64,000 nt of DNA from Collinsella sp. (lineage in GTDB: Bacteria; Actinomycetota; Coriobacteriia; Coriobacteriales; Coriobacteriaceae). The translations under genes were made by a program, and so were the position numbers. Position 1 is the first letter of the stretch. Every line of letters begins with the position of its first letter. Below, one piece after another: positions 1 to 8,450 of the stretch. The DNA lies in NCBI GenBank assembly GCA_019419585.1, contig DXZQ01000009.1, positions 1 through 64,000 of the forward strand, written 5' to 3'. The notes under the pieces are model-generated. The model was not told the DNA's origin. It worked only from the letters and a program-made list of their open reading frames with translations, and did not search any database.

Positions 1-25
1 GCCCGTGGGTTATACCCTAAGAGCA

Positions 26-48
26 AACCACCCTTTTTAAGGGTGGTT
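26..48. terminator. short palindrome, possible terminator of an upstream gene
   Basis: A ten-base-pair perfect stem (AACCACCCTT paired with AAGGGTGGTT) closes on a three-base loop. No complete gene lies to its left in the window, so the gene it would terminate is not visible. The stem is symmetric and could act in either direction. Confidence 0.45.
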
Positions 49-119
49 CTGATTTCACGTCACCTTGCTCGCGTGTACGGGTTTTCGCTGACTTATGCTC
101 AACAAGGGCGGTTGAGCGC

Positions 120-184
120 TCATTGGGGACAGACTTAAATGAGTGCCCAATGAGCAGGCACTCATTTAAGTCTGTCCCCAATGA
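120..184. repeat. REP-like hairpin, GGGACAG family, 28-bp perfect arms
   Basis: Arms at 120-147 and 157-184 are exact reverse complements (28 bp) around a nine-base loop. The arm begins TCATTGGGGACAGACTTAAA. The same arm sequence recurs as a hairpin at 54001-54056 and as one arm near 57623-57649, so this is a dispersed repeat and not a single terminator. It lies about 100 bases before the importer ATPase gene. Confidence 0.85.
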
Positions 185-250
185 GTGGGTGGAAGATTGC
201 GGGTTCTTTACGGGAATGTAGTGTGGTCTGCGGAAACGTGGTTCTTTCCG

Positions 251-256
251 TACAAT
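251..256 (+). promoter_or_regulatory. possible -10 box of the amino-acid importer operon
   Basis: TACAAT lies 36 bases before the ATG at 292. No good -35 hexamer is seen at the expected 16-18 base spacing, so this is a weak suggestion only. Confidence 0.22.
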
Positions 257-291
257 AGTTCAACTCGTGTAAACGCAGGGAAGGGACATTC

Positions 292-1023
292 ATGGCAGAC
301 ATGATCGAGATCAAGCATCTCAACAAGTACTTTGGCGACCTGCATGTGCTCAAAGATATCAACCTCACCGTCAAGCGCGGCGAGAAGCTCGTAATGATCG
401 GGCCTTCCGGCTCGGGTAAGTCGACGCTCATCCGTTGCGTCGATTATCTGGAGGAGCCCACGTCGGGCGAGGTCATCATCGACGGTACGCCGCTTACCAA
501 AAAGAACCACCTGGAGATGGCTCGCAAGTATAGTTCCATGGTGTTTCAGCAGTTCAACCTGTATCCCAATATGACGGTGCTCGGCAACCTAACGCTCGCG
601 CCCATCAAGCTGCAAAAGAAGAGCAAGGAGGAGGCGACCGAGATCGCCATCGCCGCACTCAAGCGCGTCGGCATGGCGCATAAGGCCGGCGAGTATCCGC
701 AGAATCTCTCGGGTGGTCAGCAGCAGCGCATCGCCATCGCCCGTGCCCTGTGCACCAAGCAGCCCATCATCCTGTTTGACGAGCCGACTTCGGCGCTCGA
801 CCCCGAGATGGTCCAGGAGGTTCTGGACGTTATGATTGAGCTCGCGCAGGAGGACATCACCATGATCTGCGTGACGCACGAGATGGGCTTTGCGCGCCAG
901 GTGGCCGACCGCGTCATCTTTATGGAGGACGGCCGCATTCTGGAGGAGGGCACGCCCGAGCACTTCTTCGATAACCCCGAGAACCCGCGCTGCCGCGAGT
1001 TCCTGTCCAAGATTCTGCACTAG
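292..1023 (+). CDS. polar amino-acid ABC importer, ATP-binding protein (GlnQ family)
   Basis: This is the cytoplasmic ATPase that powers a polar amino-acid importer, 243 residues and full length for the GlnQ/HisP family. Walker A (GPSGSGKST, about residue 37), the ABC signature LSGGQQQR (about 142) and Walker B (IILFDEPTSALD) are all intact, and the switch histidine is in VTHEMGFA. The ATG follows a purine-rich ribosome site (GGGAAGGG). It is the first gene of a co-directional set with the lipoprotein at 1029 and permeases at 1933 and 2683. Gaps between these are 3-25 bases, which indicates one operon. Substrate (glutamine, cystine, aspartate or other) cannot be read from the sequence. Confidence 0.93.
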   Translation: MADMIEIKHLNKYFGDLHVLKDINLTVKRGEKLVMIGPSGSGKSTLIRCVDYLEEPTSGEVIIDGTPLTKKNHLEMARKYSSMVFQQFNLYPNMTVLGNLTLAPIKLQKKSKEEATEIAIAALKRVGMAHKAGEYPQNLSGGQQQRIAIARALCTKQPIILFDEPTSALDPEMVQEVLDVMIELAQEDITMICVTHEMGFARQVADRVIFMEDGRILEEGTPEHFFDNPENPRCREFLSKILH

Positions 1024-1028
1024 GCGCG

Positions 1029-1907
1029 GTGATGGACATGACGGATATGACGAGGGCGGCCGTGTCGCGCCGTCACTTTTTGCAGCTGGCGGGCGCCGGC
1101 ATGCTTGCGCTGACGGGGACCGCGCTTACCGGTTGCGGCAACTCCACCAGCGGCGAGGGCTCCGACAAGGGGTCCAAGCTTGCGGCCATTAAGTCGCGTG
1201 GACATCTGAATGCCGGCGTCAAGAAGGACGTTCCCGCCTATGGCTATTACGACACCGCCAAGGGCCGCTTTGAGGGCATGGAAGTCGATTTGTGCTACCA
1301 GATCGCCGCTGCCGTCTTTGGCGTGAGCTACAAGGAGGCCCGCGCCCAGGAGCTTGTCGAGTTTACCGACGTAACGCCCAAGACGCGCGGCCCGCTGATC
1401 GATAACGGCCAACTCGACGTGGTCGCGGCGACCTACACCATCACCGACGAGCGCAAGAAGAGCTGGGATTTCTCGACGCCGTACCGCACCGACTACGTGG
1501 GACTCATGGTCAAGAAGCGTTCGGGCTTTACCTCGATTGAGGACCTGGACGGCAAGGTCATTGGCGTGAGCCAGGGTGCTACCACGCAGGGCCTGATCGA
1601 GCAGATGATCAAGGACAACGGCTTTAGCTGTAAGCCCGAGTTTAGGGCCTTTAGCGGCTACCCCATCATCAAGAGTTCCCTCGACGCTGGCAATATCGAC
1701 GTCTTTGCCATGGACCGCTCCACGCTGGCCGGCTACATGAACGAGACCGTTGAGCTGCTACAGCCCGAGGTCAAGTTTGGCGAGCAGGGCTACGGCGTGG
1801 CGACCAAGAAGGGCTGCGACCTTTCGGCCATGGTCGATCAGGTGATTTGCGATCGCCTGGCCGACGGCTGGCTCGACCAAGAGGTCAAGACCTGGGGTCT
1901 TGTATAG
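1029..1907 (+). CDS. amino-acid ABC importer substrate-binding lipoprotein (SBP family 3)
   Basis: This is the extracytoplasmic binding protein for the importer. The N-terminus carries SRRHFLQLAG, a twin-arginine-like signal, followed by a hydrophobic stretch and a lipobox ending LTGC. The mature protein is therefore expected to be lipid-anchored and may be exported by Tat. The mature part shows the family-3 pattern (GHLNAGVKKDVPAYGY near its start, GKVIGVSQGATTQ and SSLDAGNIDVFAMD further on). The open frame begins with GTG at 1029, directly followed by ATG at 1032; no strong ribosome site separates these. It begins five bases after the ATPase gene ends, so translation may be coupled. Ligand unknown. 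Confidence 0.9.
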   Translation: MMDMTDMTRAAVSRRHFLQLAGAGMLALTGTALTGCGNSTSGEGSDKGSKLAAIKSRGHLNAGVKKDVPAYGYYDTAKGRFEGMEVDLCYQIAAAVFGVSYKEARAQELVEFTDVTPKTRGPLIDNGQLDVVAATYTITDERKKSWDFSTPYRTDYVGLMVKKRSGFTSIEDLDGKVIGVSQGATTQGLIEQMIKDNGFSCKPEFRAFSGYPIIKSSLDAGNIDVFAMDRSTLAGYMNETVELLQPEVKFGEQGYGVATKKGCDLSAMVDQVICDRLADGWLDQEVKTWGLV

Positions 1908-1932
1908 GCGCATCGTCCAAGGAAGGAATCAA

Positions 1933-2679
1933 ATGCTCGAAGGATTATTTGACGCCGACCGTTGGTCGACGACATTTCAAAACATGGGGCCCTTCTGGGA
2001 GGGCTTTGGCGTGACGCTACAGGTGGTCGTTGCCGGTCTGCTGCTGTCGCTGGTGCTGGGCACGCTGCTGGGCGTGTTCTCTACCACTCGCTCGCGCGTG
2101 CTGCGCGCCATAAGCCGCGTGTACGTGGAGTTTTACCAGAACACCCCGTTGCCCGTGCAGGTGCTCTTTATGTATATGGCCGGTCCGCAGTTTTTGCAGG
2201 CCATAACCGGTGCCGATCAGCCGGTGCGTATCGCGCCGTTCGTGCTGGGCTTCTTGGGTGTGGGCCTGTATCACGCGGCCTACATCTCGGAGGTCATCCG
2301 TACCGGCATCGAGGCCGTCCCGCGCGGTCAGATGGAGGCGGCTCAGAGCCAGGGCTTCACCCGCGCACAGGCCTACTGGTACATCGTGCTGCCCCAGACA
2401 TTCAAGATTATTCTGCCGCCGCTGTGTAACCAGGCGCTCAACCTGGTCAAGAACACGTCGGTGCTGGCGCTCGTGGCCGGCGGCGACCTTATGTATCGTT
2501 CGGACAACTTTGTGAGTCTGTACGGTTACCTGCAGGGATATATCGTCTGCTGCCTTATGTACTTCATCATCTGCTTTCCGCTCGCCATGCTGGTGCAGTG
2601 GCTCGAGCGCCGCTCCAAGGAGCGTCCGCGCGGAGTGAGCCTGGCCGAGCTGGGGCTCGACAACGTAGAGGAGGCCTAG
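1933..2679 (+). CDS. amino-acid ABC importer permease 1 (HisM/GlnP family)
   Basis: This integral membrane subunit of the amino-acid importer has 248 residues. The EAA coupling loop that contacts the ATPase is visible as EAAQSQGFTRAQAYWYIVLP. The frame stays open upstream to a TTG at 1900 inside the lipoprotein gene. I prefer the ATG at 1933 because GGAAGGAAT sits just before it and the protein then starts directly at the first amphipathic segment. It pairs with the second permease three bases downstream, as expected for a heterodimeric pore. Confidence 0.9.
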   Translation: MLEGLFDADRWSTTFQNMGPFWEGFGVTLQVVVAGLLLSLVLGTLLGVFSTTRSRVLRAISRVYVEFYQNTPLPVQVLFMYMAGPQFLQAITGADQPVRIAPFVLGFLGVGLYHAAYISEVIRTGIEAVPRGQMEAAQSQGFTRAQAYWYIVLPQTFKIILPPLCNQALNLVKNTSVLALVAGGDLMYRSDNFVSLYGYLQGYIVCCLMYFIICFPLAMLVQWLERRSKERPRGVSLAELGLDNVEEA

Positions 2680-2682
2680 CGC

Positions 2683-3321
2683 ATGGAAATCTTCAACGCG
2701 ACCAACCTGCTCTACATTTGGGGCGGCTTTGTTAAGACGATCGAGATCTCGGCGCTGTCGATCTTTTTCTCGCTCATCTTTGGTACGGTGCTGGCGCTCA
2801 TCAAGAGCTATGCGCCCCGCCCGTTCCGTATTTTGGTGAGCGCCTACATTGAGCTGTTCCGCTGCACGCCCAACCTACTGTGGATCCTGTTTATCTACTT
2901 TACTGTGCAGGGTTTGGACATTGTGATTTCGACCATCGCCTTTACGCTGTTTACCAGTGCTGTTATGGCCGAGATTGTGCGCGGCGGCCTCAACTCGATT
3001 CCGCGCGGCCAGTTTGAGGCGGCGCAGAGCCAGGGCTTTGGCTTCTTTGCCACCATGCGCTACATCATTCTGCCGCAGACGTTTAAGACGATCATTCCGG
3101 CACTGTTTAGCCAATGCACGACCGTCATCAAGGACAGCTCGTATCTTTCGGGCATTAACGTGGCCGAGCTCATGTACACGGCAAACGTCGTGATGGCCCA
3201 CGCGATCGACCTATCGCAGGTGCTTATGCTCTACGGCCTGGTGTTTGCGATGTACTTTGTGCTCAACTTTGGTATTTCCTTACTGGTAAGGGCGTATCAG
3301 CGCCGAATCGTAGCTGCATAA
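2683..3321 (+). CDS. amino-acid ABC importer permease 2 (HisM/GlnP family)
   Basis: This is the second membrane subunit, 212 residues, with the EAA loop EAAQSQGFGFFATMRYIILP. The loop shares its first eight residues with permease 1, showing that the two are paralogues. The start overlaps the control region of the upstream gene: the ribosome site GAGGAGG lies within the last codons of permease 1. The gene ends at 3321, one base before a perfect palindrome (3322-3350) that separates it from the nucleotide-kinase-like gene. Confidence 0.9.
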   Translation: MEIFNATNLLYIWGGFVKTIEISALSIFFSLIFGTVLALIKSYAPRPFRILVSAYIELFRCTPNLLWILFIYFTVQGLDIVISTIAFTLFTSAVMAEIVRGGLNSIPRGQFEAAQSQGFGFFATMRYIILPQTFKTIIPALFSQCTTVIKDSSYLSGINVAELMYTANVVMAHAIDLSQVLMLYGLVFAMYFVLNFGISLLVRAYQRRIVAA

Positions 3322-3350
3322 TGTGACAAAGGGACGGTCCCTTTGTCACA
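3322..3350. repeat. perfect palindrome, GGGAC family, between permease 2 and the kinase-like gene
   Basis: TGTGACAAAGGGAC and GTCCCTTTGTCACA are exact reverse complements about a single central base. The core GACAAAGGGAC links it to the other REP-like hairpins here (3998, 5605, 8334). It could attenuate readthrough from the importer operon into the next gene, but it lacks a T-run. Confidence 0.7.
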
Positions 3351-3367
3351 TAGAGAAAGGAATCGCG

Positions 3368-3991
3368 ATGAGCGATCTGGAGAATAAGAAGAATCCTGTG
3401 GTCATTACCATCGCGCGCGACTTTGGTGCCGAGGGCCACGAGATTGGCCGTATCCTCGCCAACGAGTTGGGGATTCCGCTGTACGATAACGAGCTGCTGG
3501 TGCGCGCATCGCTGCGCGCGGGCGAGTCGCTCGACAAGATGGCCGCCTACGACGAGCGCCTGGCCGTGGAGAACATGGCGTTTTTGCCCGACCGCTACGA
3601 CGCCCGTTCGTACTCGGACAAGCTGTTCCAAAAGATGAGCCAGGTGATTTTGGACCTGGGTGAGACCGAGAGCTGCATTATCGAGGGCCGCCTGTCCGAT
3701 TACCTGCTTCGCAACAACCCCAACCACATTGCCGTGTTGGTGACAGCGCCCTTTGAGGACCGCGTCGAAATCGTGCGCAAGAAGCGTGGCCTTAACAAAA
3801 AGAAGGGTGCCAAGCTGGTCAAGCAGCAGCAGAAGGCGCGTGAGGCGTTCTACAAGCGCTACAGCGCCGGAAAGTGGAAGATGACGAGCGGTAAGGATAT
3901 CGTCGTCAACCGCGCCAAGCTGGGCCGCGAAGGCTGCAAAGACGTTATCGCCGCTGCCTACCGCTACAAAGTCGCCCAGCTCGAAGCCTAG
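3368..3991 (+). CDS. cytidylate-kinase-like family protein
   Basis: The 207-residue protein resembles the cytidylate-kinase-like family (PF13189). It opens with VVITIARDFGAEGHEIGRIL, a variant nucleotide-binding loop, followed by ELGIPLYDNELL. A basic stretch RKKRGLNKKKGAKL lies in the middle, with conserved YKRYSAGKW after it. Members of this family are poorly characterised, and CMP phosphorylation is not demonstrated. The frame is open from a GTG inside the upstream palindrome. The ATG at 3368 is preferred because GAAAGGA precedes it. It follows the importer operon in the same direction and may be co-transcribed. Confidence 0.75.
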   Translation: MSDLENKKNPVVITIARDFGAEGHEIGRILANELGIPLYDNELLVRASLRAGESLDKMAAYDERLAVENMAFLPDRYDARSYSDKLFQKMSQVILDLGETESCIIEGRLSDYLLRNNPNHIAVLVTAPFEDRVEIVRKKRGLNKKKGAKLVKQQQKAREAFYKRYSAGKWKMTSGKDIVVNRAKLGREGCKDVIAAAYRYKVAQLEA

Positions 3992-3997
3992 CCAATC

Positions 3998-4035
3998 AAA
4001 ACCACCACAAAGGCACCTTTGTGGTGGTTTGTTTT
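3998..4035. terminator. bidirectional terminator between convergent genes
   Basis: AAACCACCACAAAGG pairs with CCTTTGTGGTGGTTT around a CAC loop, and T-rich sequence follows on the plus strand (TTTGTTTT). It sits between the stop of the kinase-like gene and the stop of the convergent regulator, so it can serve both. The stem sequence recurs, rearranged, at 5605 and 8334, placing it in the REP-like family. Confidence 0.8.
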
Positions 4036-5437
4036 AGGCCGAGGGGAAGGCCTTGGTGAGACCGGCGCGCGTCTGCGTGCCGGTCTTTTGATAAATGGAA
4101 CTCAGGTGGCGCTGCACCATGCGCATCGAGATACCAAGCTCCTCGGCGACCTGTTTGAGCGGGCGCTCATCTTGGGTCACAGCCACCAGCACGTCAACTT
4201 CGCGTGGGGTGAGAGCGTGATCGGTGATGAAGACCTGACGCTGCTCCTCGATACTCGGTGCTGCCAGCGCCTCCTCGGCAAGCTGTTGATGTTCGCGCTC
4301 CTGCTCGGTTTGGGGTAGGCGGAACAGGCCGGCTGCCACGAATGCCACGCAGGCGGCGACGAGCAAAACGAGCGCACCGATCATGATGAGAGCAACATTG
4401 CCCGAGGTCACAAGCGCAAGCGAGACGCCCGACGTGGTGAACGCGCACACGTTATTGGCGGCGCGTCCCATGCCGGCCCAGAAGGCGGGCGCGTGCATGC
4501 GCGGTGCCAGCTGAGTAAACGTGGCAGTAAAGAACGTGACGAAAAAGCCCGAGCTCAGGTAAAAGACAATGAGGCCCAGGTTGGGATCGGCTCCTGCTTC
4601 GACGGCTAAGATCGAAATGGTGGAGAGTACCGTGACGCCGAACATGACGAGTCCCATGTAGCGACGCTCGGCAAGATCAAAGATAAGACCGGCGGCAAGA
4701 CCGTTCGCTGCCAAAAAGAGGCGCGGCCAGGTCTGCACAGCGATGGTGCCGTGGGCGTTGGAGAACGTGACCACGTTATCGAGAGTAGAGAACAGACAGG
4801 CCAGAATCATGACGAGCGCGATGCTCCAACACGCCTGCTTGGCAAGGGCGTGCGATGGCTCAACAAGGGGATTGATGGCGGGGCTGGAGCTCTCAGCAGC
4901 CTTTTGGGGAACGACGCTGAGGGCGGAGATGGCGATCGTCGCTGTGCCAAGGACGATGAGCTCTGCGATGCCGCCGCAATTGAGCAGGTTGATGGCGAAC
5001 TGCATCAGGATGCCCGCGGCATAGGCTGCTCCCGCACCGGTGGCGAGCTTGGGATCGTCTTGGAATGTCGTTGCGAAGGCATGGTGTGCCGCGCCACCCA
5101 GTAGGCCGAGTCCAAGGAATGCGAGGCATCCCAGAATCTCGAGCGCAAGCGGGCTCGTGGGGGACTGAATCTGAGTCAACCCCAAGATGGCGATGGGGAC
5201 GGCGGTGCTGACAACTGCCCGAGGCCGGCCTTTGCGCTGTGCGAGCCCGAGCAGCGGCGCATATCCGATAAAGCCGAGCACGCTCGCACCTAGAATAAAG
5301 CCCTGTGCGAGCACAACACGTTCGGCGCCGGCGAGTAGCCCGACATTGACGTCGAAGCGAAACTCGGCGGCAAGGAAGGCGAAGGTGAAGAGCGCGAGTG
5401 CCAGAAGCGCGTTGATTTTAGGCCTGCTCAGGTTCAA
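4034..5437 (-). CDS. membrane-bound LuxR-type regulator with a 12-TM-like sensor domain
   Basis: The 467-residue protein has about twelve hydrophobic segments over its first 380 residues, in a major-facilitator-like arrangement. A C-terminal LuxR/GerE helix-turn-helix follows (about 400-465: LTPREVDVLVAV, then LGISMRMVQRHLSSIYQKTG). This layout is common and multi-copy in Coriobacteriia. The expected role is sensing at the membrane and DNA binding by the tail; target and signal are unknown. The start is a TTG, supported by AAAGGA six bases upstream and by the absence of an early alternative ATG. The gene converges on the kinase-like gene through a shared terminator. Confidence 0.85.
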   Translation of the reverse strand: MNLSRPKINALLALALFTFAFLAAEFRFDVNVGLLAGAERVVLAQGFILGASVLGFIGYAPLLGLAQRKGRPRAVVSTAVPIAILGLTQIQSPTSPLALEILGCLAFLGLGLLGGAAHHAFATTFQDDPKLATGAGAAYAAGILMQFAINLLNCGGIAELIVLGTATIAISALSVVPQKAAESSSPAINPLVEPSHALAKQACWSIALVMILACLFSTLDNVVTFSNAHGTIAVQTWPRLFLAANGLAAGLIFDLAERRYMGLVMFGVTVLSTISILAVEAGADPNLGLIVFYLSSGFFVTFFTATFTQLAPRMHAPAFWAGMGRAANNVCAFTTSGVSLALVTSGNVALIMIGALVLLVAACVAFVAAGLFRLPQTEQEREHQQLAEEALAAPSIEEQRQVFITDHALTPREVDVLVAVTQDERPLKQVAEELGISMRMVQRHLSSIYQKTGTQTRAGLTKAFPSA

Positions 5438-5604
5438 GGACAGTCCTTTGGGTGGACGAATAATCGTGTCCTCGATTGTAGCGTTCCCGGGACGAGTGTG
5501 GCGATGGCGAAATCATATTGACTTAAACCGCAGGTAGAGGCCTGGGTTCACATCTACGAACCTAGGCATACGGAGTCATTTGACACATCTTGGTGGTACA
5601 GAAT

Positions 5605-5637
5605 CACCGCAAAGGGGACAGGCACCTTTGTGGTGGT
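5605..5637. repeat. REP-like hairpin, CACAAAGG/GGGGACAG form
   Basis: An imperfect stem (CACCGCAAAGG with CCTTTGTGGTG) encloses GGACAGGCA. The same words (CAAAGG, GGGACA, CCTTTGTGGTGG) build the hairpins at 3998 and 8334. It occupies the divergent space between the LuxR regulator and the surface-protein gene, 27 bases before the latter's start codon. Confidence 0.65.
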
Positions 5638-5663
5638 ATGGCCCATCGACCAAGGAGGCCGTT

Positions 5664-8045
5664 ATGTACGGAAACCACTTTGACAAGCAAACCCAACGCG
5701 AGCGTACCTGCTCGCTGGTTCACGGTACTTGGCGTTGTGCGGGTGCCAAAATCGCTTGCGCTGGCGCGTGTGCGCTTATGGTCGGCCAGCTGCTGCTGCC
5801 GAGCGTGGCGCTGGCGACGGAATGCGCCGATCTCGCCGCTGGGACGGATGAGGTTGCCGCGGCTCCGGTGACGCCGACGGTTGCGGAGGATACGGCTGCA
5901 ACGACCGCACCAGCTGCTTCGACCGCGCCTGCAACCGATGCTGCTCCGGCGGCGCAAGCCACCGCTGAGCCTCAGCAGACGGCCCCGACTGGCGCCACCG
6001 ATGAATCCAACGATGCGGCACCCGCTGAACAAAATACTCCCAGCGACAACGCCGCCACGCCGGCGAATGACGCCATCATGCCCTGCGGTGTGACCGATGT
6101 TGTTGGCGGCAGCGGCGTTAGGGTCAATATTACGGTGCGGAACAATTACACCGACATCAAGAAAGAAGAAACGATTGAGTATGTGAAGGGGATTGCCCTT
6201 GTAGATGGAGACCAGTCTGCTCTCGATGGTAGCGCTTTGACTTTTATCGGCCTGGGGGACTTGATCGTCCATGCGGCGTATGACAGTGCGAGCAATAAAA
6301 CAACGCTTACCCTGGATATCAGCAAGATTCAGAGACAGAAGGAGGAGCAGAAGTACTTTACGGAGTACAAGGAGAATAAGTCCAAGATGACGACCACCTA
6401 TGATGGATCCAAGCTTACGTATACGGGTACAGAGCCCGGGAATATCATCATCGGTGATCCGGACGACGCCTTTAAAGGAGACACCGAGGCGACCGGGAAA
6501 CCCACTATTAACGAGATCCGGGATGACTACTACACCCGCACCCATGTCTACGAGAGGGCGTGCCTTGTTATCCCGGCAGCGGAATCAGAATCGGGATCCA
6601 TCTCCTTTGCCAATGTTCAGAATACGAACTTCAATTGGCAGCTGGATACTGGTCCGCAGGCGACGGCAGGTGTCCCTAACTACGATGCAGATAAATACGA
6701 AATCGCTTATGAATGCTGGCAGGAATTTGAAAACAATGAACCCGTTGCTGCCTGGTATTCCGATAACGGCTCACATGGTTCCCTGCCGACTATTACAAAG
6801 TTTAAAAGCGGGAAAGAGTACGTGTATTCTCTTATGCTGAAGCCAAAAGACGGATATTCCTTCAGCGATGAAACCGTTGTTACCGTAAACGGGGAAACCG
6901 TAAAGTCGAGTCTAAGCGGAGAATTCCTGTATGTCCCTGCTATTAAAACAATTACGATGCCTGCTTCGTCGGAAAACGAAGCTCTTGAGAATCTAAACGT
7001 CAACGATGTGAAAACCGACTACGCGCCCGGCGAGGCGCCGCGCGCGACCGCGACGATCCCCGCCGCCGATGCCGACAAGTACGAGATCGCCTACGAGTGC
7101 TGGGAGGAAATGGATGGCAGCGACCCTGCGGAGCTCACGCCCGTTGCCTTCTGGTATTCCGACCCTGCCAAGTATCCGACGGGCGCGAGGAGGATCGAAC
7201 ACTTCGAAGAGGGCAAGTTCTACATGTACTCCGTTGAGCTGAGGCTCAAGGGCGACAATACCGTGGCCGATGACTGCATGATGTACGTCAACGGTCATTG
7301 GGCGCACCACATCAAGACCGTCAACGGCGTCTTCGCGCCCAATGCTGACAATATGCTGTGCGAGGCTCCGATTGATGAGTGGCGGGCAATCGACCTTATC
7401 GAGATTAACGGTGCCATGACCACCTTTAAGGCAGGCGATAGGCCGGTCTTTACGGCGGGTACTCCGGCGGGTTCCGACTCTATTCTCCAGTGCGAGTTCT
7501 GGACGGGCAGCGACGGCAGTGAGGTGAACTCCCAGAAGTTCTGGGATCAGAACATTACAAACCACATCGATGCTTTTAAGCCTGGCGTGACCTATCGCTA
7601 CGGCATCTACCTCAAGTCCGCGCGCGGCTTCTACTTCACGCCCGACACCAAGCTGGTGATCAACGGCCAGGAGTGCGGCTACCAGGTCGCGGATAGCGTA
7701 TCCGATGAGGACAGCGGCTGGATCTACACCCTGTGGCTCAACACCGATTTGACGTTTACGCCCGAAGCCACGCCGACCCCCGATCCGCAGCCTACGCCGG
7801 ATCCCAAGCCGACGCCGCAGCCTGAGGTTAAGCCTGAGACCAAGCCCGAGGTGAAGCCCGCGGCCAAGCCGGCCACGACAACCGCCACGACCAAGACGGT
7901 TGAGAAAACCACGCAGGCCAAGAAGGGCGATGCTGTCCTGGCTACCACGGGGGATACCACCGCGATGACGGTCGCCGCCCTAGGCATCGCCGGCGCAACC
8001 GTAGCCGCCGCCGGCCTCGCCGCGACCAAGCGCCGCAAGCGCTAG
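5664..8045 (+). CDS. sortase-anchored surface protein with three repeat domains
   Basis: This predicted cell-wall-anchored protein has 793 residues. The ATG at 5664 is chosen because AAGGAGG precedes it by five bases. A long signal peptide (hydrophobic core ACAGACALMVGQLLLPSVA) is followed by an Ala/Thr/Pro-rich stalk to about residue 135. Three related domains start near residues 342, 470 and 603; the first two share ADKYEIAYECW. A Pro-rich wall-spanning stretch (PTPDPQPTPDPKPTPQPE) precedes a sorting signal: LATTG at 759-763, a hydrophobic segment and a KRRKR tail. LATTG is an LPxTG variant. The segment from about 6100 to 7005 is visibly richer in A+T than the flanks. Ligand unknown; no sortase gene is in the window. 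Confidence 0.85.
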   Translation: MYGNHFDKQTQRERTCSLVHGTWRCAGAKIACAGACALMVGQLLLPSVALATECADLAAGTDEVAAAPVTPTVAEDTAATTAPAASTAPATDAAPAAQATAEPQQTAPTGATDESNDAAPAEQNTPSDNAATPANDAIMPCGVTDVVGGSGVRVNITVRNNYTDIKKEETIEYVKGIALVDGDQSALDGSALTFIGLGDLIVHAAYDSASNKTTLTLDISKIQRQKEEQKYFTEYKENKSKMTTTYDGSKLTYTGTEPGNIIIGDPDDAFKGDTEATGKPTINEIRDDYYTRTHVYERACLVIPAAESESGSISFANVQNTNFNWQLDTGPQATAGVPNYDADKYEIAYECWQEFENNEPVAAWYSDNGSHGSLPTITKFKSGKEYVYSLMLKPKDGYSFSDETVVTVNGETVKSSLSGEFLYVPAIKTITMPASSENEALENLNVNDVKTDYAPGEAPRATATIPAADADKYEIAYECWEEMDGSDPAELTPVAFWYSDPAKYPTGARRIEHFEEGKFYMYSVELRLKGDNTVADDCMMYVNGHWAHHIKTVNGVFAPNADNMLCEAPIDEWRAIDLIEINGAMTTFKAGDRPVFTAGTPAGSDSILQCEFWTGSDGSEVNSQKFWDQNITNHIDAFKPGVTYRYGIYLKSARGFYFTPDTKLVINGQECGYQVADSVSDEDSGWIYTLWLNTDLTFTPEATPTPDPQPTPDPKPTPQPEVKPETKPEVKPAAKPATTTATTKTVEKTTQAKKGDAVLATTGDTTAMTVAALGIAGATVAAAGLAATKRRKR

Positions 8046-8081
8046 GTTTTGGCGACGGCGCCCATCCTCGGCTTTCGCAAA

Positions 8082-8298
8082 ATCTAAATCTGTAACACCA
8101 GGCCAGTAAAAATGGCTCTAGGTGTTACAGATTTAGATGAACGGTCCGGCCGTCAGCCTAATGTCTCGATTTATAACACCAAGCGGGATATTTGGCCTCT
8201 AACTGTTACAGATCGAGATGAACAGGCGGATGTTCGCACAATATCTTGATCTGTAACAACTACGAGGCTCAACAGGGTTTGGCTGTTACAGATTGAGA
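8082..8298. repeat. array of three palindromic TGTAAC/GTTACA units, ~80-bp period
   Basis: Three palindromes start at 8082, 8164 and 8244 (spacings 82 and 80). The first has perfect 18-bp arms (ATCTAAATCTGTAACACC and its complement). The second and third have imperfect arms of the form TCTCGATNTGTAACA / TGTTACAGATNGAGA. Loops are about 20-25 bases and differ between units. The same unit forms a five-member array at 31388-31764. The array fills the gap between the surface-protein gene and nfnB, with no gene visible inside it. Confidence 0.9.
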
Positions 8299-8333
8299 CA
8301 AACGTCGGAATTGGTTCGCCGGCCAAGTCCCCG

Positions 8334-8370
8334 ACCACCACAAAGGTGCATGTCCCCTTTGTGGTGATGG
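8334..8370. repeat. REP-like hairpin, CACAAAGG/GTCCCC form
   Basis: ACCACCACAAAGG is followed by TGCATGT and CCCCTTTGTGGTGATGG, giving an imperfect stem closed by the same words as the elements at 3998 and 5605. It lies between the TGTAAC array and the nfnB terminator. Confidence 0.7.
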
Positions 8371-8386
8371 GTTGGCCGGCATAGAA

Positions 8387-8422
8387 AAAGTCCCCGCCGG
8401 GCGTGTGCTCGACGGGGACTTT
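8387..8422 (-). terminator. Rho-independent terminator of nfnAB
   Basis: On the minus strand AAAGTCCCCG and CGGGGACTTT form a ten-base-pair stem 29 bases after the nfnB stop codon, and the transcript then runs into a T-rich stretch (complement of 8385-8390). Confidence 0.8.
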
Positions 8423-8450
8423 GCCGTTTGATGGCTAGCGCTGTGGGTGA

